NCBI RefSeq assembly: GCF_013282215.1
Contig: NZ_CP048103.1
Coordinates: forward strand, 620,001-684,000
Length of the DNA stretch: 64,000 nt
DNA from: Kroppenstedtia eburnea
Lineage (GTDB): Bacteria > Bacillota > Bacilli > Thermoactinomycetales > DSM-45169
Direction: 5' to 3'
Part shown: positions 1 through 6,540 of the stretch, piece by piece
Position numbering within the stretch: the first letter of the stretch is position 1
Layout of the letters: each line of letters starts with the position of its first letter
Program-made: the position numbers and the translations under genes
Notes under the pieces: generated by a model
What the model saw: the letters and a program-made list of their open reading frames with translations, nothing else
What the model was told of the DNA's origin: nothing
The model's database searches: none

Positions 1-384
1 GTGGTACACCTTGGTATACTTTCCGCTTGTTTCGTAGAGGAACGATATCCAACCTTCCTTATCGTAGTATTTTTCTTTTCGATTCCTGAGAAAGATCTGA
101 TTCTCGATCCCCTTTGGAATGCCAATACCTGTTTTGTCGTACATGTCGTACATTTCCTTGTAGGCTTCGAGAATCTTATCCCTTCTGTTCTCATTGAGAT
201 GGAGAACGGTGCAATACCATGTTCTGAATTGCATCAATACTACAAACTTCGGCGTTTCTCCCTCTTTAAACACAACCACGTACATTTCCCGATCGTCGTG
301 CAACTTTTTGGCTTCTTCTTCAGTTAAGGGATCATCAGGAATTCCTCTACTAAGACTCCAGTGGCCATAGTATTCACATTTCAC
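1..384 (-). CDS. Immunity-like protein paralogue, 3' end cut by window edge
   Basis: This is a partial gene, 128 codons visible from a GTG start. The start is chosen because a GGGAGGGT ribosome binding site precedes it at the same spacing as in the intact paralogue at 544-1047. The two proteins are collinear and close throughout: both have MYVVVFKEG, the FRTWYCTV segment and the MYDMYDKTGIGIP stretch. I recognise no named domain. Because the paralogue is coupled to a polymorphic toxin gene, an immunity role is inferred for this copy too. Its own toxin gene is gone; only a scar remains just upstream (381-446). Orphan or duplicated immunity genes are common at polymorphic toxin loci, where they can protect against toxins of related strains. 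Confidence 0.7.
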   Translation of the reverse strand, partial: MKCEYYGHWSLSRGIPDDPLTEEEAKKLHDDREMYVVVFKEGETPKFVVLMQFRTWYCTVLHLNENRRDKILEAYKEMYDMYDKTGIGIPKGIENQIFLRNRKEKYYDKEGWISFLYETSGKYTKVYH

Positions 385-446
385 GGAACATACCCTCCCA
401 ATGTCCACCGATCCCCGCATCCCGCAGGATCGTGTCCGCATCGTTC
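381..446 (-). pseudogene. Scar of a deleted toxin gene
   Basis: Read on the minus strand, this stretch encodes NDADTILRDAGIGG, nearly identical to NDPDTILRDAGIGG in the middle of the toxin at 1044-2828. It then jumps, out of frame, to the last codons of the toxin (LGGYVP and stop, against LGGYIP and stop). The stop overlaps the GTG of the immunity-like gene at 384 by GTGA, mirroring the ATGA overlap of the intact pair. So an internal piece of a toxin gene was joined directly to its last six codons by a deletion of roughly 1 kb. Confidence 0.7.
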
Positions 447-512
447 CTTACTCGGTGTTTTCCTGTATTGCCTCCCAAAGGGCCTGAGTCTTTGAATAAT
501 GGAAACGACAAA

Positions 513-532
513 ACCCTCCACTATGGGAGGGT
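513..532 (-). terminator. Possible terminator after the immunity gene
   Basis: A perfect 7-bp stem (ACCCTCC/GGAGGGT) with a 6-nt loop lies 12 nt beyond the stop of the gene at 544-1047. It is followed on the minus strand by a short TTTTG run. The T tract is weak, so the call is tentative. Confidence 0.4.
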
Positions 533-543
533 AAATTAAAATC

Positions 544-1047
544 CTATGACAAACCCTCTTCCGGCAACAGAGCCCAATAATCGCCGAATTCGGGTTTGTC
601 CTTGATCAGTGTGTCCACGTGTTCGATGCCTTCTTCCCTTTCCAACACTCCTCCCGACCAACTGTGATAAGACCTTCTATACTTCCCGCTGACTTCATAA
701 AGCCAGTTATTCCAACCTTCTTTGTCAAAATACTTTTCCTGACGATTCCTGAGAAAGATCTGGTTCTCAATCTCTTTTGGAATGCCAATCCCTGTTTTGT
801 CGTACATATCGTACATTTCCGAGTAGGCTTCAATGATTTTTTCCCTTCTGTTCTCATTGAGATGGAAAACAGTACAATACCATGTTCTGAACTGCATCTT
901 CACAACAAACTTCGGTGTATCCCCCTCTTTAAACACAACCACGTACATTTCCTGTTCGTCGTGCAGTTTTTTTGCTTCCTTTTCAGTTAGAGGTCCATCA
1001 GGGGTACCACTTGGAAGATCCCAATACTCATAGTACTCTTGTTTCAT
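544..1047 (-). CDS. Probable immunity protein of the upstream toxin
   Basis: A 167-residue cytosolic, acidic protein with no signal peptide or membrane segment. Its ATG overlaps the TGA of the toxin gene (ATGA, 4 nt), with GGGAGGGT as ribosome binding site inside the toxin's last codons. The two are therefore translationally coupled, the usual arrangement of a toxin and its immunity protein. I do not recognise the family; visible features are a MYVVVFKEG strand, the WYCTVFHLNENRR segment and a charged C-terminus. Codon use looks AT-richer than in the metabolic genes further right, fitting an accessory locus. A second, truncated copy lies at 1-384. The immunity role is inferred from position and coupling, not from homology. 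Confidence 0.7.
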   Translation of the reverse strand: MKQEYYEYWDLPSGTPDGPLTEKEAKKLHDEQEMYVVVFKEGDTPKFVVKMQFRTWYCTVFHLNENRREKIIEAYSEMYDMYDKTGIGIPKEIENQIFLRNRQEKYFDKEGWNNWLYEVSGKYRRSYHSWSGGVLEREEGIEHVDTLIKDKPEFGDYWALLPEEGLS

Positions 1048-2828
1048 GGAATGTACCCTCCCAATACCTTTCCTTTTTCATCTCGAATGGTTATTCTATT
1101 CTTTTTCGCGTACTCCAAAACTGCCTTCGGTACGGGTTTTTTCTGTACTGGTACCTCCAAAAACATTCTACCCTCAAGGGTGGCCCCAGCCAAATCTGCA
1201 TTCTGATGCCCTGATCCTGGCCGCTGTGTCGGAACATCTCTTATTCTAGTCCCAGGAGTATACTTCATCAAAAACTCATTCATGTAGTTCCTGGCTGTTT
1301 GATACTGAATTCCAGCCAATTGAGTATATTTCCTCGATATAATTTCTCCTTTATCCGGATCGTAGGAATCGACTTTTCCTTCCCGCCATCTCCCTTTCTT
1401 GTCTTTATACTTCACGTATACCTCATTGTGAGGATACTTTGATTTCATCTTAGCATTAAAGGCATTTCCCCTTGCCAGATCGAGGGAAATTCTTCTTGCT
1501 GTCTTTTCATCGTACCTTTCACGAAGAGACTTATATAACGATGTTTCGGAGATATCTTTCCCGATGAGATCGTTCACGATCTCATCTACACTTTTGGACT
1601 TGCTTACGATGTCACCGACATCATCTGCGGCTTGTTTGCCACCCCCACCACTTTTACCCGTGGCCTTGTTATACCCCTCCGCCGCTTCCTGACCGTTTTT
1701 CTTCACCCACGGCATCGCCAGTGTGCCGTCGCCGGAGACACCGGGGATCATTTGTTGCAACTGTTTTCCCAGAGCGGGGGCGCCGTCGAGGACCGCTCCG
1801 GCATAGGGGATCAATATGCCGATCATGCCCGCAATGGTGGCACTTCTCCAATCGAATTTGCGATCTCTCAGCCAGTCAAACGCCGATTGATCCGCCACTC
1901 CACCACTGCCGCCGCCGATGATCTTGGGCAACCACTTCTGTATGAATGGACTGAGCGTGGATTGGGCCAATCGGGCTCCCGCATATCGGGTGACACCGGC
2001 AAACACACCATAACCGAAGACTCCCGCAAATCCACCAATCCCCGCATCCCGCAGGATGGTGTCCGGATCGTTTCCCTGAAGCCACGAAACTCCGCCGGAA
2101 ATGGCTCCGCTGACCAGCATCGTTACCCCAAGGGGAGGGGAGGCAAAGAGAGCAATGATGGTTGCGGCTAAACCGATGGTAAATGCGGGATGATCCATTC
2201 CAAAACTGACTAACTCAAAAAACGGATCGACCCCGGTGATGGCTCCAATCAGCTTGGAAAAGCCAATCAAACCTTTGAATTGAGGGTGTTTTCCCATCTG
2301 ATCATACGCAATCCGCTTCCCGACATAGTTTGCAATGCATTCCTGATCGTTTCCACAATGTTGACGTGCTTCCTGAAGAAGCCTTTTTATACGTTCTTCA
2401 CGCAACTGCTTTTTCTTTTCTTCACTGGGGCCAGAAAGAAGCTCTCCCCCTTTTTTCTTGATGCAGTCCCAGCTTAGTGCACATTCATACCAAGGTGGAT
2501 CGCTTTTCACTGGCCGGGGTTGGTTTTCAAGGTCAGGCTTTGTGACCAATTGAAGAGGATTTGTTTCTTCTGCCGGAGGTTCCGGCTCCGGGTCTTCTTT
2601 GGCCATGTATTTCCCGGCCTTACAGGAAGGTTCTCCGTTTTCATCGTAAAGGAAGGGAACAGAGCAAAGAATGACTTGTCGTAAGGATGCCTGCACGGGC
2701 TCACTTTTCACAATTCCGACCACAATTCCCGCCAACATCGCGGCGGCCACCATCACAAACACATATTCAACGGTGGGGGAGCCTCTTCTGCTTCTTACCT
2801 TTCGAAGGAGCAAACGTAAAAAATCCAA
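1044..2828 (-). CDS. Polymorphic toxin with prepilin-like N-terminus and C-terminal nuclease-like domain
   Basis: A 594-residue modular protein. Start TTG, with AAGGAG 9 nt upstream. Residues 13-17 are basic (RSRRG), followed by SPTVEY and a hydrophobic stretch: Gly at the would-be cleavage point with Glu at +5 is the pattern of Flp/TadE-type (type IVb) prepilins. Residues 60-180 hold a Pro/Glu-rich linker and a charged, cysteine-containing helical segment. Residues about 200-360 are Gly/Ala-rich with several hydrophobic helices, perhaps membrane-translocating. The last 130 residues, after a Gly-rich hinge (GKSGGGGKQ), contain VDSYDPDKGEIISRKY, resembling the D...ExxxRK core of restriction-endonuclease-fold toxins. 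The coupled downstream gene is the likely immunity protein. The domain assignment is by eye; the nuclease call is moderately sure, the secretion route is inference. Confidence 0.7.
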   Translation of the reverse strand: MDFLRLLLRKVRSRRGSPTVEYVFVMVAAAMLAGIVVGIVKSEPVQASLRQVILCSVPFLYDENGEPSCKAGKYMAKEDPEPEPPAEETNPLQLVTKPDLENQPRPVKSDPPWYECALSWDCIKKKGGELLSGPSEEKKKQLREERIKRLLQEARQHCGNDQECIANYVGKRIAYDQMGKHPQFKGLIGFSKLIGAITGVDPFFELVSFGMDHPAFTIGLAATIIALFASPPLGVTMLVSGAISGGVSWLQGNDPDTILRDAGIGGFAGVFGYGVFAGVTRYAGARLAQSTLSPFIQKWLPKIIGGGSGGVADQSAFDWLRDRKFDWRSATIAGMIGILIPYAGAVLDGAPALGKQLQQMIPGVSGDGTLAMPWVKKNGQEAAEGYNKATGKSGGGGKQAADDVGDIVSKSKSVDEIVNDLIGKDISETSLYKSLRERYDEKTARRISLDLARGNAFNAKMKSKYPHNEVYVKYKDKKGRWREGKVDSYDPDKGEIISRKYTQLAGIQYQTARNYMNEFLMKYTPGTRIRDVPTQRPGSGHQNADLAGATLEGRMFLEVPVQKKPVPKAVLEYAKKNRITIRDEKGKVLGGYIP

Positions 2829-2866
2829 TCAACCACGCTCCTTTTTTGGAAGAGTTCGTCAACTGG

Positions 2867-2896
2867 ATTATATTTCATCTTGACTTTCCTGACCAA
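2867..2896 (-). promoter_or_regulatory. Possible sigma-A promoter of the toxin operon
   Basis: On the minus strand TTGGTC, an 18-nt spacer and a perfect TATAAT lie about 40 nt upstream of the toxin start. The -35 is poor, so only the -10 is convincing. Confidence 0.35.
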
Positions 2897-2910
2897 TAGG
2901 ACTTTGGTTG

Positions 2911-2940
2911 TAAAAAGAAAAAATCCAGCTATAGCTGGAT
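2911..2940 (-). terminator. Rho-independent terminator upstream of the toxin gene
   Basis: AATCCAGC-TATA-GCTGGATT is a perfect 8-bp stem with a 4-nt loop, followed on the minus strand by TTTTTCTTTTTA. It would stop minus-strand transcripts arriving from the right before the toxin promoter. No minus-strand gene is evident immediately to its right, so it may insulate the toxin locus or be left from a lost gene. Confidence 0.6.
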
Positions 2941-3068
2941 TGCGGAAGTTTTATGGGATTAGTGCAGTCTTCATAGCACTTCTAATGAAACGGTGACTCC
3001 CCAAAAGCCCATGTGCAACATATGCTATTGAACCCCACCAAATGAATCATGTGATGGAGAGTGATGAT

Positions 3069-3410
3069 GTGGACCGAGGGATTCACTTGCAGGAGAATCA
3101 GATTTACGTTTACCCGGCGCTGTTTCTTGTTGGGAATCAAGCGGGAATTGAAGTGATCTTTCCCGATTTACCCGGCTGTGTTGCGTACGGTGAGAATGAG
3201 GGGATGGCCTATGTGGAGGCAAAGGAAGCACTGGCCCATCATCTCCGTGGTCTGGAAGGGGAGCCGCCGGAGCCCACCCCCGTCGATGACCTGGATCCGG
3301 ATCCATATTTAAGAGAAGAGGAGAAAGGTGTCTTCGTCCTGATCAGCGTGTCGGTAAGTCCGTCCTCAGGTTCTCCATCACGAATCCATCTGCATCACCC
3401 CCGGGGTTGA
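3069..3410 (+). CDS. Orphan HicB-like antitoxin, C-terminus abnormal
   Basis: The core (YPALFLVGNQAG, then FPDLPGCVAYG, then an EAKEALAHHLRGLE helix) is the partial RNase-H-like fold of HicB antitoxins. In HicAB modules HicB binds and neutralises the mRNA interferase HicA. No hicA gene is adjacent. After the family-typical end (VFVLISVSV) the protein continues with a low-complexity Pro/Ser/His tail ending RIHLHHPRG, which looks like a frameshifted or truncated C-terminus. GTG 3069 is preferred because GGAGAG lies 7 nt upstream; in-frame ATGs at 3042 and 3054 lack a good ribosome binding site. Function as an antitoxin is doubtful without a partner. It may be a relic. Confidence 0.6.
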   Translation: MDRGIHLQENQIYVYPALFLVGNQAGIEVIFPDLPGCVAYGENEGMAYVEAKEALAHHLRGLEGEPPEPTPVDDLDPDPYLREEEKGVFVLISVSVSPSSGSPSRIHLHHPRG

Positions 3411-3426
3411 TCCCGGCGGAACCATT

Positions 3427-3462
3427 AAAACCTCACGTGAAGCGACCGCTACGTGAGGTTTT
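3427..3462. terminator. Bidirectional terminator between convergent genes
   Basis: AAAACCTCACGT and ACGTGAGGTTTT form a perfect 12-bp stem around a 12-nt loop, with A and T runs on either side, between the convergent genes at 3069-3410 and 3499-3717. Confidence 0.75.
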
Positions 3463-3498
3463 TCCCTGATTCCCGGAGGATCATCCCGACTTCTTTTT

Positions 3499-3717
3499 TC
3501 AGTGGTCCTCCACCTTGTGTCCATAGTGTTGCTTGATGTTTTCCACAGAGTCCCCGTCGATGAGAAAATCGGCGCTGGGTGTACTCAATTTAATGACTCG
3601 TTGTTGCAGATCAAAGGAGGTGTCACCCAGGTGGATTTCATACATTTCTCCGGATGCAGTCGTGATGATCAGTTCTCCCCACTGTTTTAACCGCTCTTGC
3701 ACGGATTCCATCTTCAT
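3499..3717 (-). CDS. Small hypothetical protein
   Basis: A 72-residue protein beginning MKMESVQERLKQWG, with alternating beta-type segments (ELIITTASGEMYEIHLGD, then RVIKLSTPSADFLIDGD) and an acidic/His end. I recognise no family. The ATG at 3717 is preceded by GAGGTG at 8 nt; a longer reading upstream lacks a ribosome binding site. There is no signal peptide or membrane helix, so it is probably cytosolic. It converges with the HicB-like gene and is divergent from the aldehyde dehydrogenase gene to its right. Confidence 0.6.
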   Translation of the reverse strand: MKMESVQERLKQWGELIITTASGEMYEIHLGDTSFDLQQRVIKLSTPSADFLIDGDSVENIKQHYGHKVEDH

Positions 3718-3904
3718 CGTGTGTTCACCTCGGATACTGGATTCCTTGTTAATATCTCCGGCAGTCCTCCCCCTCATTCCTCTGCCATCCAGATAAAAAG
3801 TGGAACCCCTGTATGCCTTTTAAAACGAAAGCCCTGTGTATACTTGACCCATGAAAAGGTGAGAGTAAGTTTAATCCATTTTTCAGCGAAAAGGAGATTT
3901 GGCG

Positions 3905-5371
3905 TTGGCCGAATACACAGATTTAAACAAACCGCTCATCGGTACCAGGTGGCGGGAGGGTTCCACGGGGAAGCCTTGTCACGTCACCAATCCATACAAC
4001 CAGGAAACGATTGCGGAAATTATCATGGCTGACAAAAATGATGTGGATGAGGCCTATCATACCGCAAAAAGCATGCAGGAAGAGTGGGCCAAGGTACTTC
4101 CCCAGGAGAAAAGGGCCATTCTGGAACGCGCTGCGGAGATTATGGAACGGCGACGGGAGGAATTGGTGAAATGGCTGGCTGTGGAATCGGGGAGTTCCCG
4201 GCTGAAGGCCCATGTGGAGATCGATTTCTGCATCAGCATCATCAAAGAGGCCGCCACTTTCCCCTTTCGGATGAACGGCAGCATCGTGCCCTCCATCGTC
4301 CCCGGCAAGGAAAACAGGATTTACAGAAAGCCGGTGGGGGTTGTCGGGGTGATCAGTCCCTGGAATTTTCCCCTCTATCTGTCGATGCGATCCATCGCCC
4401 CCGCTCTGGGTGCCAGCAATGGGGTGGTGGTGAAGCCACCGGTTTCGACGCCGATCACCGGGGGGATTTTGATCGGGAAAATTTTTGAAGAAGCCGGTCT
4501 GCCGGCGGGATTGTTCAACGTCATCATCGGCGAAAACGAAGAAGTGGGAGATCCCATGGTCGTCCATCCCATCCCGGGGATCATCTCTTTCACCGGATCG
4601 ACCCGGGTGGGTCGAATGATCGGAGCCAAGGCGGGGGAGAGATTAAAACGGGTGGCTTTGGAACTGGGCGGAAACAATGTGTTCATCGTGCTGGATGATG
4701 CCGATCTCGACCGGGCGGCCAGAGCGGCGGCCTTCGGCAAGTTTATGCATCAGGGGCAAATCTGTATGTCGATCAACCGAATCATTGTGGACCGACAAGT
4801 GTACGAGCCCTTTCTCGAAAAGCTGAAGGAGAGAGTATCATCGTTGAAAGTGGGTGACCCCCTGGAGAAAGAGACTCAGATCGGCCCCTTGATCAAACCC
4901 TCGGAAGTGAAAAGAATTCAGGAAATGGTGGAAGAGAGTAAACGTCAAGGGGCCAAACCCATTCTGGAAGGCAGTGCCCGGGGAGCTCTCATGGATCCCG
5001 TGATTCTGGCCGATGTCACCAATGAGATGCCCATCGCCAAAAATGAAATTTTTGGGCCGGTGGCCGCAGTGATTCCAGTGGATGGGGAAGAAGAGGCGAT
5101 CCAGGTGGCCAATGACACTTCGTTCGGATTGAGCGGGTCGGTTCATGCCGGTACCATCGAACGGGGTGTGCGGGTTGCACACCTGATCGAAACGGGCATG
5201 ATCCACGTCAATGACCAACCGGTCAACGATGAACCGGTGATCGCCTTTGGCGGAGAGAAAGACTCGGGGTTGGGCCGATTCGGCGGAGAATGGGCATTGG
5301 ACGAATTTACGACGGTAAAGTGGATATCAGTACAGGAAACCAAACGTGCCTATCCCTTTGATCAGGGTTGA
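3905..5371 (+). CDS. Aldehyde dehydrogenase, aromatic-aldehyde (benzaldehyde/vanillin) type
   Basis: NAD(P)-dependent oxidation of an aldehyde to its acid; 488 residues, full length for the superfamily. Visible motifs are PWNFPLYLS in the cofactor domain, the Rossmann FTGSTRVG turn, the general-base Glu in LELGGNN, the nucleophile Cys in GQICMS, and EIFGPV near the C-terminus. GQICMS with this overall pattern resembles benzaldehyde/vanillin dehydrogenases, but substrate cannot be fixed by eye. TTG at 3905 is chosen: AAGGAG ends 8 nt before it, while the in-frame TTG at 3899 is too close. It is followed 25 nt later by a zinc alcohol dehydrogenase gene, suggesting an operon that takes an aromatic alcohol through the aldehyde to the acid, or the reverse detoxification. 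Confidence 0.85.
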   Translation: MAEYTDLNKPLIGTRWREGSTGKPCHVTNPYNQETIAEIIMADKNDVDEAYHTAKSMQEEWAKVLPQEKRAILERAAEIMERRREELVKWLAVESGSSRLKAHVEIDFCISIIKEAATFPFRMNGSIVPSIVPGKENRIYRKPVGVVGVISPWNFPLYLSMRSIAPALGASNGVVVKPPVSTPITGGILIGKIFEEAGLPAGLFNVIIGENEEVGDPMVVHPIPGIISFTGSTRVGRMIGAKAGERLKRVALELGGNNVFIVLDDADLDRAARAAAFGKFMHQGQICMSINRIIVDRQVYEPFLEKLKERVSSLKVGDPLEKETQIGPLIKPSEVKRIQEMVEESKRQGAKPILEGSARGALMDPVILADVTNEMPIAKNEIFGPVAAVIPVDGEEEAIQVANDTSFGLSGSVHAGTIERGVRVAHLIETGMIHVNDQPVNDEPVIAFGGEKDSGLGRFGGEWALDEFTTVKWISVQETKRAYPFDQG

Positions 5372-5396
5372 GTGCACCGGAACAGGAGGAGTCAAG

Positions 5397-6497
5397 ATGG
5401 AAATCAAGGCGGCGGTGACGACAGCAAAAGGATCCCCTTTTTCCGTTGAGCATGTCCAATTGGAAGAACCCAAAGAGGGGGAAGTGTTGGTCAAAGTGGT
5501 CGCCTCGGGAACCTGTCATACGGACATGGTGGCCCGGGACCAGGAATACCCGGTCCCGCTTCCGGCAGTCTTGGGGCATGAAGGGGCGGGCGTGGTGGAA
5601 AAAGTGGGTGGCGGCGTGAAGAGTGTGGCGGAAGGGGATCATGTGGTCCTTTCTTTCGCCTACTGCGGACGATGCAAGAGCTGTCTCACGGGTCATCCAT
5701 ACGTCTGTGAGAATTTTTCAGAACTCAATTTTGTCGGAGACAGTCCCAATCCTCCCCGTCGCATCCATCGGGATGGGGAGTATCTCACCACCTTTTTTGG
5801 ACAATCTTCCTTTGCGACCTACGCACTGACCAGCGAGCAGAATGTGGTGAAAGTGGACAGGGAGGCGGATCTCAATATTCTCGGCCCCTTGGGTTGCGGG
5901 ATTCAAACCGGGGCCGGTGCCGTACTGAACACCCTGAAACCCCAGGCGGGATCCAGTATCGCCTGTTTCGGTTGCGGTGCCGTCGGCTTGAGTGCGCTGA
6001 TGGCGGCCCGGGCGGTGGGGTGTACCCCGATCATTGCCATCGATGTCCATGATCAACGACTCCAACTTGCCAAAGAACTGGGAGCGACCCATACCATCAA
6101 TGGGAAAGATGAAGATGCGGTGGAAGTGATCCGGAAGTTGCTGGGTACAGGAGTGAAGTACTCTGTGGAGACCACCGGTGTACCTGCTGTGCTGAGGCAG
6201 GCCGTCGAATCCCTGACATTCATGGGGATGGCCGCAGTGATCGGGGCCCCGCCCTTCGGCGCCACAGTGGAGTTGGACATCAATGACGTCCTTCTGCAAG
6301 AGAAAACCATCCGCGGGGTGATCGAAGGGGACAGCATCCCGCAAGTGTTTATCCCGCAATTGATCGCTCTCTACAAGGAAGGCTTGTTTCCCTTCGACAA
6401 GTTGATCCGCTTCTACGAGTTGGATGAGATCAATGAAGCGATCAAGGATTCCGAGACCGGAGTGACGATCAAGCCGGTGATCCGGATGCCCCATTGA
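5397..6497 (+). CDS. Zinc-dependent alcohol dehydrogenase, aryl-alcohol (XylB) type
   Basis: A medium-chain dehydrogenase/reductase of 366 residues. The catalytic zinc Cys sits in SGTCHTD, with GHEGAG carrying the His/Glu pair; CGRCKSC and the following HPYVC give the four cysteines of the structural zinc lobe. The Rossmann turn reads GCGAVG. It would interconvert an alcohol and an aldehyde with NAD(H). The arrangement with the preceding aldehyde dehydrogenase matches aryl-alcohol degradation pairs. ATG 5397 has AGGAGG at ideal spacing; the longer reading that overlaps the upstream gene is not needed. A strong terminator closes the operon at 6503-6536. Confidence 0.88.
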   Translation: MEIKAAVTTAKGSPFSVEHVQLEEPKEGEVLVKVVASGTCHTDMVARDQEYPVPLPAVLGHEGAGVVEKVGGGVKSVAEGDHVVLSFAYCGRCKSCLTGHPYVCENFSELNFVGDSPNPPRRIHRDGEYLTTFFGQSSFATYALTSEQNVVKVDREADLNILGPLGCGIQTGAGAVLNTLKPQAGSSIACFGCGAVGLSALMAARAVGCTPIIAIDVHDQRLQLAKELGATHTINGKDEDAVEVIRKLLGTGVKYSVETTGVPAVLRQAVESLTFMGMAAVIGAPPFGATVELDINDVLLQEKTIRGVIEGDSIPQVFIPQLIALYKEGLFPFDKLIRFYELDEINEAIKDSETGVTIKPVIRMPH

Positions 6498-6502
6498 TCA
6501 AC

Positions 6503-6536
6503 AAAACCCCTCACGTAAAGGGATGTGAGGGGTTTT
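6503..6536. terminator. Bidirectional terminator
   Basis: AAAACCCCTCAC / GTGAGGGGTTTT, a perfect 12-bp stem, lies between the alcohol dehydrogenase gene (+) and the helicase gene (-), which converge here. Confidence 0.8.
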
Positions 6537-6540
6537 CCCG

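Noticed and set aside
1632-2171. Long plus-strand frame opposite the toxin gene
   Set aside because: Antisense shadow of the GC-rich toxin codons; its low-complexity translation has no recognisable domain and no ribosome binding site.
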